Positions 13,481-24,702 of a stretch of DNA of 64,000 bases are shown piece by piece; position 1 is the first letter of the stretch, and each line of letters starts with the position of its first letter. This DNA comes from Bradysia coprophila. Taxonomy: Eukaryota > Arthropoda > Insecta > Diptera > Sciaridae. The stretch spans positions 21,670,001 to 21,734,000 of the forward strand of contig NW_023503493.1 in assembly GCF_014529535.1 (NCBI RefSeq), given 5' to 3'. The notes beneath the pieces were generated by a model that was not told where the DNA came from, searched no databases, and was given only the letters and a program-made list of their open reading frames with translations. The translations under genes and the position numbers were made by a program.

Positions 13481-15044
13481 ACAGTATCATTCGAATGTTT
13501 AATCGATAATCGATAAATGTCGACTTATAATCGAATTATCAGTCAATATTTATCAAATTATTAGTCGAATTCTGAATTGCTGAATTCTTAACGCCAGCAA
13601 TACTAAGAACAATTTGGAACCATTTTTGTATAAACTCTGTGAAAAAATTAAAAAATATGGTTTTTCTCGTACCATTCTCTACACACTAGAAGGTCATCGA
13701 ATCTGCAATCCAGTGAATCTTTACGTCGAATCTATATTCGTTTGAAAGCTCTTGAAATTCCCTTTAAAGTGAGCTACGACACGACTATATTCCTTTCCAG
13801 TCACATATTTTAGAAAGCTTTAAATCCAAAAAAAATCTGAAAAAGTCATGGTCGGGAGCACTTTTTGTAATTGTTCAACGGTGACTCAATTTTTTTTTAA
13901 AATTTTAAAGTATGCCAAATTGAAGCCACGGTCTCTACGATTAATTATCATATACACTTAAGATATATTTTTCCGCACAGCCGGCAGAACTAATCTCACT
14001 ATGGCTTTGGGACCAAAAAAGTCGGTTTTCAGAGGTGCGCATGGGAGCTTCGAACTTCAAAATTTTTTTTTTTCGTATTTTCGTGTTCAGTGGACCATTC
14101 TGCATCGAACCTACCCGCAGGCCTTAAAAAATTAAAAAAAGGTTGCAAAACGCTACACCCTAATATTTACCGATTTTATCATTCGATATTTATCGATTAT
14201 CGATTTGATCGATATGGATCTTGTGAAAATATCGATAATTTATTCTAAGGAATGTTTGATATTTTCTCAATCGAATGCATTTTTGAACATGCCTAATCGA
14301 CTCAACAACTTGACCCATATCAAATATTATTTCTTAGCATTTTAATAAAATTTGATGCGAATCAGTTTTCTCATAGCATCTGAACCAAGCACTAGAACCG
14401 ATTTTTTTAACGGAAATTTAGCCTCTCTAATATGATCTGCCTGCCACAAAATAAACAAAATTTTTTGAGCCGCCACAAGTATAAATTTAATGAGAGCCTC
14501 CAAAGTGGCACAAATTTAAAATTTTTAGTTCACTTTAAAACGTAGACAAGTAGGTCATTTCAAACAGATTTATAGAAATTCGCACAAGTAATTGTCAAAT
14601 ATTGTTCTTTCATGAAAATAGGTCAATAAACAATCAGGTGAAACATTTATAGGTTTGTTCCAAGGCCATATGAATTGTCAAATTTCATCCATAGAACCAT
14701 AACCTCAATAATATCTCTGTGTAAATCACATAGGCGACGTTGCTCGATTTGTATGAAATATCACGTAAGCGACGTTGCTGTGGATGAAATTGTCGTTGTT
14801 CGGGTTGTCAAAGTTCGTGTTTACAGTTACTTGGAACAAACCTATTTATCGAAACCAAAATACTGTCAACAACTAGAGCATGTGTGTCCAAAATATAGTA
14901 CAACGGCAACTCTGATCATTTATAATGACAACATAGTAGGGTTGCATAAGCAGACCCCTCTTAGAAAATCTGTTCTACTGCTTGGTTCAGATGCTATGGT
15001 TTTCTTTAAAATGACAAACGAATTTTTAGCAGGCATCCATAACG

Positions 15045-15515
15045 TTATAACCGAAATCAATTTCGTTACAAGAATAACGTTATTCGAGTAACCGAATTCA
15101 TTTTCGTTATCGAATAACGTTATTATTAACGTTATTCGATAACTGAAATGAATTCGGTTACTCGAATGACGTTATTTGAATACCGAAGTTAATTCGGTTA
15201 TCGGAATAACGTTGTTCAAAAAACAGAATGAATTCGGTTATTTCAATAACGTTATTCTATTATTGAAATTAATTTCGTTTTTTAGCTCCGTCTTTCATTT
15301 AAAAAAAAAGAAATCTATGTAACTGAATTTTTGAATAACGTTATTCGTATAATCGAAATTATTCGGTTTTCTGAATAACGTTATTCGAATAACCGAATTC
15401 ATTTCGATATTCGAATAACGTTATTTGAGTAACCGAATTCATTTGGGTAATCGAATACCGTTATTCGAGTAACCGAAATGATTTCGGTTACTAATAACGT
15501 TATTGGGGATCCCTG
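15045..15515. repeat. palindromic AATAACGTTATT satellite
   Basis: Repeated units pair the palindrome AATAACGTTATT with CCGAATTCATTTCGGTTA, itself partly palindromic. About ten diverged units occur, interrupted once near 15280-15320. Every unit can form a hairpin. No coding function is apparent. Confidence 0.8.
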
Positions 15516-15975
15516 ATTTTTAGATGATATAACCAAAAAATCTTTGGTGTCTCACCTAATAACATTTTCCTCCCATGAGCAAGCATTCCATTTATAACGA
15601 CACTCTGACGATCGTGATCACGATATGATCAGTCATTTTTCTATTTATTTATTACAGTCATCATGCAAACGGAAGCAGATAACAATTTTGTAGAGATTTT
15701 GATGAAATTTTTTATTATCGCCTACATATTACCCCGCCACTGACCATTGTCATCAATCTCTCCATCCACTCTTTATCAGTTACGAAGACGAGTTAAGAAA
15801 GTTAAACTTATGCAACACAATTGGCTACTTATCTTTTTTTTTACATTTTTCAACAGTACTATCAGGCCAGATTTATGATTACAAACACCTTATACTCAAC
15901 TCCACTTAGGCAAAAAAAATATCAAAGTCATTTAGTAATAGTCCGTAGAAAGTAGACATTGTTTTTGTGGCAAAA

Positions 15976-17599
15976 ATGTTGATTAAGTGGACCTCTTGTT
16001 TGTTCTTCATTTCCATAATAACTGGTTTGACGGGAGAGAAGGATCGATTAGATAACCATAGACTGTATGCTGTTCAAATCGACACATTGGAACAGCTTCA
16101 GTTGCTCCGAAATCTTGAGGATAATTCAGATGGCTATCTTTTGTGGAATTACCCTGTCTTAGGTGACACTGTAGACATTATGGTCGCACCACATAAGCTG
16201 GAAGAATTTAGTGAATTGACGAAGCTTCATGACTTTCAAGCTCGATTAAAAATGAAAAATGTTCAAAGGTGTCCACTTCAAGAACACAATTTTGTTTATT
16301 TAATTGTTCAAATTGGTATTACCATTTCAACAGTATAATTGATGCCGAGTCGCCTGCAGTACGACCGAAAGACTTCGGATGGACAACATACTTTAATTAC
16401 ACTGAAATATACAACTGGCTTGACGAGTTATTGGAAACATATCCAGATATTTTAACCGCGCACACAGTTGGTACGACATATCAGGGAAGAGAAATTCGGG
16501 CCGTGAAATTGGCACATAACGAGGTAAAATAGAACCGAAATAAAATAAAAATCGTTCGACAACAGATTTTAAATTCTTCTTTTGCTAGGATAATCCAACA
16601 ATTTTCATTGAAGCAAATATACATGCTCGCGAATGGATAACGTCGGCAACGGCCACTTGTTTTTTAAATCAACTACTGACATCCACCGATCCTGAAATTG
16701 TTTCTCTTGCACAGAATATCAACTGGTATATTGTTCCTGTATTTAATGTTGATGGGTTCCACTATACTCACACAACGGTAGGTTGAAGTAGTTATGCGGG
16801 ATACTTCCGTATCTCTAAAAACAAAGTCAATTTCAGAACCGAATGTGGCGGAAGACTCGACAACCCCACGCACATTTGTGTTATGGAACGGATGCCAATC
16901 GAAATTTCAATTTTCACTGGATGGGTGATTTTACAGCAACGCTTCGCTAATGAACGTTAACTCTAACTCAATACGAATTTATTTCAGAGGGTGGAGCGTC
17001 CCAGAACCCATGTTCCGAAACTTATGCTGGTCCAACGGCATTTTCCGAACCGGAAACTGTAGCATTGTCCAACTTTGTCGAATCTGTTGCAGACGAAATC
17101 GACATTTATTTAGCGTTTCATTCTTATGGTCACTATATCCTTTACCCTTACGGACATACCATTGAACCAGCGGCCAACGTTGAACAATTGGTAGGTGAAA
17201 GGTTTTTTATATTCCTCAAACAAAAGATTTCATTTTCATACGATGGATGGTAGGATGAAATTGGTCTGAGAGCGGCTGAGGGATTTGCCTTGAGATATAA
17301 CACCACTTACCGGGTTGGCTCTTTCGGAGAAGCTTTGTGTACGACCAGATTTTTAAATATTTTATTTCAATTTCATTAACGTGCCGTAATTAAAATATTT
17401 GTTAGACATTGGTTCAGGTACGAGTGTCGATTACATGTATGCAGCGCATGGCATTCCTCTGAGCTATACCTTTGAGTTCCGTGATCAGGGAAGATATGGT
17501 TTCATATTGCCACCCGATCAGATTATACCGAACTGTGAGGAAACGACAGACGCTATTATAGCCGTGGTCGCAGCCGCTCGTGAACTTAATCAATTTTGA
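15976..17599 (+). CDS. zinc carboxypeptidase A-like (M14A), copy 2
   Basis: Secreted metallocarboxypeptidase proenzyme. Exons: 15976-16268, 16334-16523, 16589-16777, 16837-16924, 16988-17190, 17254-17338, 17406-17599, giving 413 residues. The upstream in-frame GTG is not needed; ATG at 15976 starts a signal peptide (MLIKWTSCLFFISIITGLTG). Zinc ligands are in HAREW and FHSYGH; substrate-binding residues in WRKTR and DANRNF. The active-site Tyr is split across an intron and restored as YIGSGTSVDY, and the catalytic Glu is in FEFRD. Val replaces bovine Ile255, so hydrophobic C-terminal specificity is likely. The final intron of copies 1 and 4 is absent. Intron phases otherwise match copy 1. AATAAA lies directly after the stop. 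Confidence 0.93.
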
Positions 17600-18020
17600 A
17601 TAAAAAATTGTTTTCATTCAAAATAACAGCGACATTTTCACTCTAACTGGTTTTCTTATGAGTTTTAACATCGGTTTTATCTCGAGTAGAGTTACAGTGC
17701 AATTTTTCGCTGTATCACAATGGTAAGATAGAGGTAACCGAATTCTACGCAATGCTCAGTTTCAAGTTCTTATCTATTTGGCTCAACGACTCATGGAAAA
17801 CGTAATAAGTTTAAGCCAATCTAGTGAGTAATCGGATTCTTATTGGTTGTAAGAAAGCTAGAGATTTCATAATTTTGAGATAAACTTTTGCTTATCAAAG
17901 TTTGATTATGTGAAAAACCCTTTCATATCTGTGCTTGACTGTTCATTCTGTCTTAGAAGTGGAAGGCTCAGTTCCACGCAAGCTTCTGCATAGTACAGTT
18001 GCCATACTCTTTCGTCGAAA
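17600..18020 (+). promoter_or_regulatory. copy 2 3' end and copy 3 upstream region
   Basis: 420 bp between tandem carboxypeptidase genes. It begins with the copy 2 polyadenylation signal. It contains AGATAA at 17878 and TTATCA at 17892 in a near-palindromic arrangement (GATAAACTTTTGCTTATC), 125-145 bases before the copy 3 start. Regulatory meaning is inferred from placement. Confidence 0.3.
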
Positions 18021-19715
18021 ATGAAACTATTCATCGGAATTTTATTAGCGTTAGCAGCAGTGGCTGCTGTCTCTGCGGATAAGATGAGATTCGATCATCA
18101 CAAAGTTTTCAATTTAAAAGTCGCCAGCGAAGAACAAATGCAAATTTTAAGACAACTTGAAGAATCGGCTGCAGAAGGTGAATATGTGTTCGGTGACTCA
18201 CCAGTAGTTGGTCGAGATGTTGACGTGGTTGTGCCACCTCACAAACTATACGAATTTAATGGTATTATGAAAAAATTCAACATTATCCACGAACTGGAGG
18301 TTGAGAATTTACAAACGTAAGAACAAGAAAATTTCGATTGCCACGCGTTCAACAATATTCTATGTTTTCCATTGAAGTTTAATTGATGCTGAAACACCTA
18401 TCGTTCAACCAAACTCCGTCGATTGGACGAGCTACCATAATTACACCACAATTTATGCCTGGCTAGATGAATTACTCGAAACTTATTCAGATGTTCTATC
18501 CAGCCATTTAATTGGAACCACTTATCAAAATCGACCGATTCGAGCAGTCAAACTATCTCATAAAACAGTACGTAAATCAATCTTGACACCATTCATTCAT
18601 AGACACGAATTCAATCTATTGAACAGGGAAATCCTACAATTTTCTTGGAATCAAATATCCACGCTCGCGAGTGGATAACATCGGCTACAGCGACTTGGTG
18701 GCTTAACGAACTGTTGACATCAGATGATCCTGACATTGTAGATTTGGCACAAAATATTGATTGGTACATCATTCCGGTGTTTAATGTCGATGGGTTCCAT
18801 TATTCACATGAAGTCGTAAGGCCTTAACACTTTCCACCTTGTTATTTTATCTTTTCAAACACATTCGTCGTACAATCATTCTTTTAGAACCGTTTGTGGA
18901 GGAAAACTCGTCAAAATCATGCTACGATTTGTTTCGGAACAGATGCAAATAGGAATTTCAATTTCCAGTGGATGGGTAAGATGAAGATCTTCAGTCCTAT
19001 AAAGCTACTTTACTCTCCCGTGCTAAAGCGCAACAGTGGAACTTCAGAAGAAATGGATGAGCTTTCGCGAAATTTACAAAAACTTTTTGTTTGTAGTAAA
19101 TAATGGAGCATCTGATAATCCTTGCTCAGAAACATACGCTGGTCCGTATGCATTTTCTGAGGTCGAAACAAGAGCTTTGAGTGATTTTCTTGCACCAATC
19201 GGTCGGCAGATAAATATTTACTTGTCATTCCATTCGTACGGTCAATACATATTGTTCCCTTATGGTCATACTAGAGATGAAGTGACGGAATACCATGATA
19301 TAATGGTATGATCAGTGATAAAACACATTATGCGTCGAATTAAAATTAAACGAAACATATTTGCAGACGGACGTTGGAAATGCGACTCGTGAAGGATTCG
19401 CACAATTCAATGGTACTGAATATGTTGTCGGAACGACAGCAGCCGCTTTATGTAAGGATTACCTACAGCTACCCAAACAGACGTTTAAGTTATTACAATT
19501 TTTCAATATTAGATGTTGCATCTGGTACAAGTGTTGACTGGGCATTCAACGAATTCGACATTCCAATTGGTTATACATTCGAATTTAGAGGCGGAAGTTA
19601 CGGATTTGTCTTACCAGCTGATCAAATTCTTCCGAATTGTTACGAAACAAGAGATGGCATCATTGCCATGGTTCAAAGAGCCCGCGCATTAGGCTATATG
19701 GACGTCAGAACATAA
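18021..19715 (+). CDS. zinc carboxypeptidase A-like (M14A), copy 3
   Basis: Secreted metallocarboxypeptidase proenzyme. Exons: 18021-18316, 18378-18567, 18627-18815, 18888-18975, 19097-19305, 19367-19451, 19513-19715, giving 419 residues. It has a clear signal peptide (MKLFIGILLALAAVAAVSA). Zinc ligands are in HAREW and FHSYGQ, substrate-binding residues in WRKTR and DANRNF. The active-site Tyr is rebuilt across the intron as YVASGTSVDW and the catalytic Glu is in FEFRG. Position 255 is Val. Like copy 2 it lacks the last intron, which groups copies 2 and 3. It is the last plus-strand member of the tandem array. Confidence 0.94.
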
Positions 19716-20925
19716 TTTGAAGTTTGAACTTAAAAGTTCAAAATAAATTACAATTTTTGAGTTAATTTGTTTATATGAGTTTGAGGCTTGATTCTTGAAC
19801 ATTTTCTTTTGTATCGAATCTTTGGTCTACATTTTCGTCCTCACGTTAAGAAGAACTGGATGAAGTTCAATTTCAGTAAATCTCAATCTCAAAAACTTTT
19901 CTCAAAATTCCATACGACCGTAGATTCTCCAAATTTTAAGGTTTCTTCACAATCCGATACGGCCGTATAAAAGATTTCTCAGGAAGTTTTCTCAAAATCC
20001 TATACGACCGCACAGAAGATTTCTCAGAAAGTTTTCTCAAAATCCGTACAGAAGATTTCTCAGAAAGTTTTCTCAAAATTCCATACGGCCGTTTGGAAGA
20101 TTTCTTAGAAATTTTTCTCAAAATCCTATACGGCCGTACAAAAAATTTCTCAGAAAGTTTTCTCAAAATCCGATACGGCCGTATGGAAGATTTCTCAAAA
20201 TTCCATACGACCGTACAGGAGATTTCTCAGAAAATTTTCTCAAAATTCCATACGGCCGTGTGGAAGATTTCTCAGGAAGTTTTCTCAAAATCCCATACGA
20301 CCGCACAGAAGATTTCTAATAAAATTTTCTCAAAATGCCAGACGACAGCAGATACTGCAAAAGTTTTTTCAAAATACCAAATTCCTGAAGATTTCTCAAA
20401 ATTAATTTAGCGCTTCGAAATAGCGCTACGAAATGGCGCTAACTTATTTTGTAGCGCAAAATCGTTTAAGATTAGCGATATCGCCAAAATTTTGAGAAAA
20501 CTTTTGGGCTAACTTAACCGTCATGGTTTGAATGACGATTTGAAAATCGATCTGATAGTTTGAACCATATATTTATGAACAATTAACTAACTCCAATTTC
20601 TAACACATAATTTAGACACTGATTAGATTTTTGCACGTGACTACTTAACACATAAAAACTGCGTGCTCCACCCCATCAAACTACTACATGAATTTTGAAA
20701 ATAAATTAAAAAAGAAAATAATTCAACGTCTTTTGATAAGTTAATCAGTCAAGTGATCTGACCCACCTATTTAGTTGGGACCTAGTAACTTTGAATTCCA
20801 CTTTGAGCCAGTGTCGAAAAACCATAAAACTCTTGCGCCCCCTTCTCTAGTCTAGCTTTCTGCGGTACACACTTGTTCATGACATTAACGCTTATACGTT
20901 TCGAATAAATAATTCATTCGCAAAA
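19716..20925. other. intergenic region with minisatellite
   Basis: Holds the AATAAA after copy 3 (near 19742), the minisatellite at 19880-20405 and then ordinary AT-rich DNA up to the SAP-domain exon. Open frames on both strands here only translate the minisatellite. Confidence 0.55.
19880..20405. repeat. minisatellite with TACGGCCGTA cores
   Basis: About ten tandem units of roughly 36-50 bp. Each has GATTTCTCAGAAAGTTTTCT followed by CAAAATCCCATACGACCG or the palindrome TACGGCCGTA. Unit length varies because the palindromic part is sometimes missing. The unit keeps frames open on both strands, which produces false repetitive ORFs. Confidence 0.85.
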
Positions 20926-21052
20926 ATGGACGCAAAACTTTGGACGGTTCAAAAGTTAAAAATCGAATTGAAAAGAAGAGGTGTGGAAATTAAAGGCCTG
21001 CGACTAAAGGCCGACTTGATGGACCGCTTAATGGCCCATATTAACTCAACAA
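20926..21052 (+). CDS. SAP-domain protein, first exon
   Basis: Exon starting MDAKLWTVQKLKIELKRRG. It continues through GLRLKADLMDRLMAHI, the helix-turn-helix layout of the SAP DNA-binding motif, and ends at a strong donor (GTAAGT) in phase 1. It is probably the N-terminus of the gene whose exons lie at 23440-23506 and 23553-23713. Joining them directly is one base out of phase, so a middle exon or another acceptor (possibly after 23407) is missing from my model. An acceptor at 21147/21148 in the right phase leads into the inverted exon copy and a short frame ending near 21284. Confidence 0.6.
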
Positions 21053-21147
21053 GTAAGTGAATTTTCGTAGATTTCTTGAAATTTTCCGAATATTTTCAAG
21101 GAGCGCGCGCACTTACACAACCAATTGTTTTTGTATGTTTTTTTTAG

Positions 21148-21290
21148 ACGGAGCCCAGGGAGGTGCGGGAATCGTGGTTTTACAGAAAATGAAAAGCATT
21201 TCTCTAAAACAATATATAATTGAGATAAAAAATGTCTTGCAGATTGTTCACATATTTCGAAACATGGTTTCTATTCGAACATAACACCAC
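21148..21290 (-). repeat. inverted duplicate of the exon region at 23380-23495
   Basis: The reverse complement of this stretch matches the plus strand at about 23390-23495 over more than 90 bases, including CCGCACCTCCCTGGG, AGAAATGC-TTTCATTT and TTTTTTATCTCAAATTAT-like segments, with moderate divergence. The two copies face each other across about 2.1 kb. On the plus strand a T-rich acceptor (TTTTTTTAG) now abuts this copy. Confidence 0.7.
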
Positions 21291-21340
21291 TGCACTCACG
21301 AAACATTTATTCAAAAATGATCACATCAACGTTGATTTTT

Positions 21341-22386
21341 AGCCCCGTACGAAGTACTGGGGGCTTATAAGATTAATATGCCGTTTGTAACACGTCGAAT
21401 TGGAAGCAGACAGTAAGGGCAAAGCATTTGGTTATGTTCATAGATGACGAATCCGCAATAAAAAAAAATGTCCGTCCGTCCGTCCGTGACCCCTCTAGCT
21501 AGAGTAAATCACAACCTTTTTTCAAAATTCTTTTTTTCCCCTATTGGTATCGACAAAAGTAAGGTCAAGTTCGAAAATGGGCATGGTAGGGTCGGCCCCT
21601 CCAGAGCTAGGGCCCTATAGGTGTTTTTCAGTCTTTCGACGATATCTACCGAAATACGCACGCAATAGCTGCTTGTGATATATCAAATGAAAGGTATTGA
21701 CGAGTAGAACAAAGTTGCTGAACATTGTTTTTGGGTAAGATGTAAGATGGGCTTGTTGGGAGGGCTCAAAGGTCTTTACTCGGCCCTAAGTGTTTTTTGC
21801 ACATAAATCGAGTAAATCTCATCCGATTTTGCTAGATTTAGTTTTTTATGGAAGGTAATTGAATACCGAAAAGAACGTGACGAAAAATTTTTTAAATTAG
21901 GGCCCTTGGACTAAGGCCGCTACTCGGCCCTAAGTGTTTTTTGCACATAAATCGAGTAAATCTCATCCGATTTTGCTAGATTTAGTTTTTTATGGAAGGT
22001 AGTTGAATACCGAAAAGAACGTGGCGAAAAAAGTTTTAAATTTGGGCCCTTGGACTAAGGCCGCCACTCGCCCTAAGTGTTTTTTGTACATAAATCGAGT
22101 AAATCTCATCCAATTTTGCTAGTTTTTGTTTCATTTGAGAGATAATTGAATGCCGAATAGAATGATGGCAAAAAAAAGTTTCAAATTTGGGCCCTTACAC
22201 TAAGGCCGCTACTCGGCCCTAAGTGCTTTTTGCTCATAAATCGAGTAAATCTCAACCGATTTTGCTAGTTTTTGTTTCATTTGAGAGGTAATTGAATACC
22301 CAATGGAAAGTTGGCAAAAAATTTTGGGTTTCTAAAATAATGTCGTAAATTGTTGGTTTTATTTGAGAGGTACTTCGTACGGGCTT
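21341..22386. mobile_element. inverted-repeat element with internal 144-bp tandem repeats
   Basis: Starts AGCCCCGTACGAAGTAC and ends GTACTTCGTACGGGCT, so the ends are ~16-bp inverted repeats. Inside is a TCCG microsatellite near 21475, then four tandem copies of a ~144-bp unit (marker ATAAATCGAG at 21803, 21947, 22090, 22236) containing CGGCCCTAAGTG and GAGTAAATCTCA. No transposase frame is visible, so it is non-autonomous. I cannot assign a superfamily. Confidence 0.7.
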
Positions 22387-22479
22387 TCGTAATTGCGCTA
22401 TGCGCAATTTTAAAAATGAACACTTTCAGTAAATTTGACAATTCCCAACTTGACTTGCATTTTGGTAACAGACGCATTA

Positions 22480-22570
22480 GAGGGTTGTAGACGTATTAGG
22501 GTACCGGGCTTATTAGGGCTACGGACGTATTATGGTTGCGGACGAAATAGGATTACGGGTTGTACGGGGC
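22480..22570. repeat. short degenerate ~20-bp repeat
   Basis: Units resembling GACGTATTAGGGTTACGGG recur about five times with changes. They give a spurious 65-codon open frame. Confidence 0.4.
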
Positions 22571-22706
22571 TAAGTCGCAGCAAACGCTCCGACTGTTCTG
22601 ATGCCTTGTTTAATACAAATCCTAGAAGTTGAAATCATGTGTGCATTGACTTTTCATACACACGAAATTATTCTGTGAGATCTTTTATTGTAAGTTGCCA
22701 ACATTG

Positions 22707-23216
22707 CTTCGAAAAAGTGAAACAAAACAAATCAAAACAAAACAAATCAAAACAAAACATGTTTCGGCCACTGGGCAACAAATTACAAGATCTGTTTTAA
22801 GGATTAATATTTGGATTTCGTTAATTATTCTTTTATGGTAGCTTAATTATGATTGGACTTAGAGGTAAACAAAGTGAAACATAAAAATATTGTAAGTATT
22901 AGGTCGCGAAACAGCACAAATTAAATTTGTTTTCCGTAGATTTCCCACGGAAAAACAATTTGTTTTTAGCTGTTTCGAAGCAATTTAAATTAAAAAATTT
23001 AAAATTTTACTTTGTTTACCTCTAAGTTCAATCTCAATGATGCTACCTGGAAAGAGTGATAATCGAAATCCATGTATTAATCTTTAAAACAGATCTTGTA
23101 ATTTGTTGCCAAGTGGCCGAAACATGATTTGTTTTGTTTTGTTTTGTTTTGATTTGTTTCGTTTTGATTTGTTTTGTTTCATTTTGATTTGTTTCGTTTT
23201 GTTTCATTTTTTGAAA
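22707..23216. mobile_element. ~510-bp foldback element with (CAAAA)n ends
   Basis: Long inverted repeat. The left arm (about 22707-22870) runs from GAAACAAAACAAATC repeats through GTTTCGGCCACT and ACAAATTACAAGATCTGTTT to TTAGAGGTAAACAAAGT. The right arm (about 23020-23216) is its reverse complement with ~10-15% difference. A second palindrome, CGAAACAGC...GCTGTTTCG with AAATTTGTTTTCCGT, fills the centre. It has no coding frame. Confidence 0.8.
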
Positions 23217-23439
23217 CCAGCATGGTTTACAAAAAAGTCATAGAACAATTCCATGTATTGTTTGCACAGTGTACTCTTGCGAACTTAAATGAAAATAAAT
23301 CAATGTGATTATTTTTGAATGAATAATTGGTATGGTAAGTGCAATATAGTGTACGTTTTTGATTCAAATAGAAATTCTTCTTCGAAAAGATTAATCGAAT
23401 TGCAAAGACTTTTTTATCTCAAATTATTTTGTTACACAG

Positions 23440-23713
23440 AAATGCGTTTCATTTCGCTATCAAACCATGATTACCGCACCTCCCTGGGGTGATACAACAG
23501 CTCACGGTAAAAATATTAGAACTTATTATTTTAAACTAGTTATTTACTGTAGTATTGGAATCCAATGTAGATTTGCTACAGCAGCTTACGAATCTGGAGA
23601 ACCTACGCCTTGAACGATTGAAAGAGGACAACCAGCAAAGCCGCTTTGTCATTATTGTTGTGACAGTACTTATTGGTTTTTTCGTATTGTACTATGACCC
23701 AAAAAAACGCTAA
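23440..23713 (+). CDS. C-terminal tail-anchored part of the SAP-domain gene
   Basis: Two exons, 23440-23506 and 23553-23713, joined in phase (CAC G|TA TTG). The product reads TMITAPPWGDTTAH, then a Leu-rich amphipathic stretch (VDLLQQLTNLENLRLERLKE). A single membrane segment follows (FVIIVVTVLIGFFVLYY) and the tail is DPKKR. A C-terminal membrane span with a basic tail suggests a tail-anchored ER or nuclear-envelope protein. With the SAP exon at 20926 this would be a small DNA-binding, membrane-anchored protein. I do not recognise the family, and the exon linkage is inferred. Confidence 0.55.
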
Positions 23714-24354
23714 ATCTTTTAAATTAGGTTGAGTCAATTTGGTGCGTTCTTTCTTTATAAAAACGCAGTTAATGTGATATATTCAATGTGCGAGTCCACC
23801 GAGTCCACACAGTTCTCTTACACTTAAAATTAAATATTGACAGTTCAAGTGGTCTCGAAAATAGTTTTGAAAAAGAAAATGTTACCTATTTTCAATGGTG
23901 ACGTCTATCGTTAGAATTCCTCAGCTAGGGCTGATTCAATACTCTCCCTAGCAACCAAACTTATTATTAAGGTGGTAGATACGTTTATGAATCACTGCTA
24001 CTTTGTTCGCTCGTGTTGTTGTTGCTGGTTTTAAGTCATATTAAAAATCAGCGTTTCTCAAACTTATTTTCCCCCCTACATCGATTTTTTGAGAGAGTTT
24101 GGATGCTAGAGAGAGTATTGGCTGACTACTTTTTATTCTAGACAAATTGATGAAGTCGTAAAAACCGAATGAACCGGTGGGTGGAAACTGATTGCAAATT
24201 ACTCATCACAGAATATAATTTTCGTACCTCTATTTGTGTCGACTCACAGTAAACCAAAACAAAACTTTTTCTCCGTCCAATATGAAAAATACTATTACGT
24301 GTTACGGCATGTTTCATTTTCATTTACATTGCCTAATCACGTAAAGCATTGTAC

Positions 24355-24434
24355 TTACGAGGTTCTAAGTTGTTATTTGACAAGTGGGGAATACAGCCCA
24401 CATATCAAATACACAACTTGGAACCTCGGAAGTA
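24355..24434. mobile_element. small foldback, repeat family B
   Basis: Arms TTACGAGGTTCTAAGTTG (24355-24381) and CAACTTGGAACCTCGGAAGT (24403-24434) around a short loop. The right arm matches the plus strand at about 6587-6625. Confidence 0.6.
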
Positions 24435-24444
24435 ATATACTATT

Positions 24445-24520
24445 CGTACCACGGACTAAAAGTCTTTCTTAGCGTATTCGATTCTTTCACACACTAAAAA
24501 AGACTTTTAGTCCTAGGTAC
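24445..24520. mobile_element. small foldback, family C
   Basis: CGTACCACGGACTAAAAGTC is mirrored by GACTTTTAGTCCTAGGTAC, with GCGTATTCGATTC in the loop. The same element is present in opposite orientation and longer form at 55982-56090. Confidence 0.65.
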
Positions 24521-24702
24521 TAAATGTACTATTTCCTAACTGGTGTTGAAGTATCGCAAGTGCGTCATTATTTCACACGTCGTTTAGGATAAACATTGTT
24601 CCTAACTTATGCTAAAAGACTTTTTTAGCGAATTCGATTCCAGCATTCGCCTCCGGCTCGAGCTGGAAAACTCCCATTGGCTAAAGTATTTTAGCATGCT
24701 TT

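Larger units (their letters stand above)
12066..15975. other. intergenic region with two satellite blocks
   Basis: No gene supported. It contains the 3' end of copy 1 (AATATTAAAATA near 12110), ATCGAT-rich sequence near 13.5 and 14.2 kb and two low-complexity satellites annotated separately. A 138-codon open frame at 14675-15091 runs into the second satellite and shows no domain or splice context, so I do not call it. Confidence 0.5.

Noticed and set aside
14675-15091. 138-codon plus-strand open frame
   Set aside because: It runs into the palindromic satellite, has no splice context and shows no domain, so it is most likely a chance frame.
19936-20410. Repetitive open frames on both strands (RILRKLSEKSS-like and FSKFHTTVQ-like)
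   Set aside because: They are direct translations of the minisatellite, whose unit happens to lack stops in several frames.
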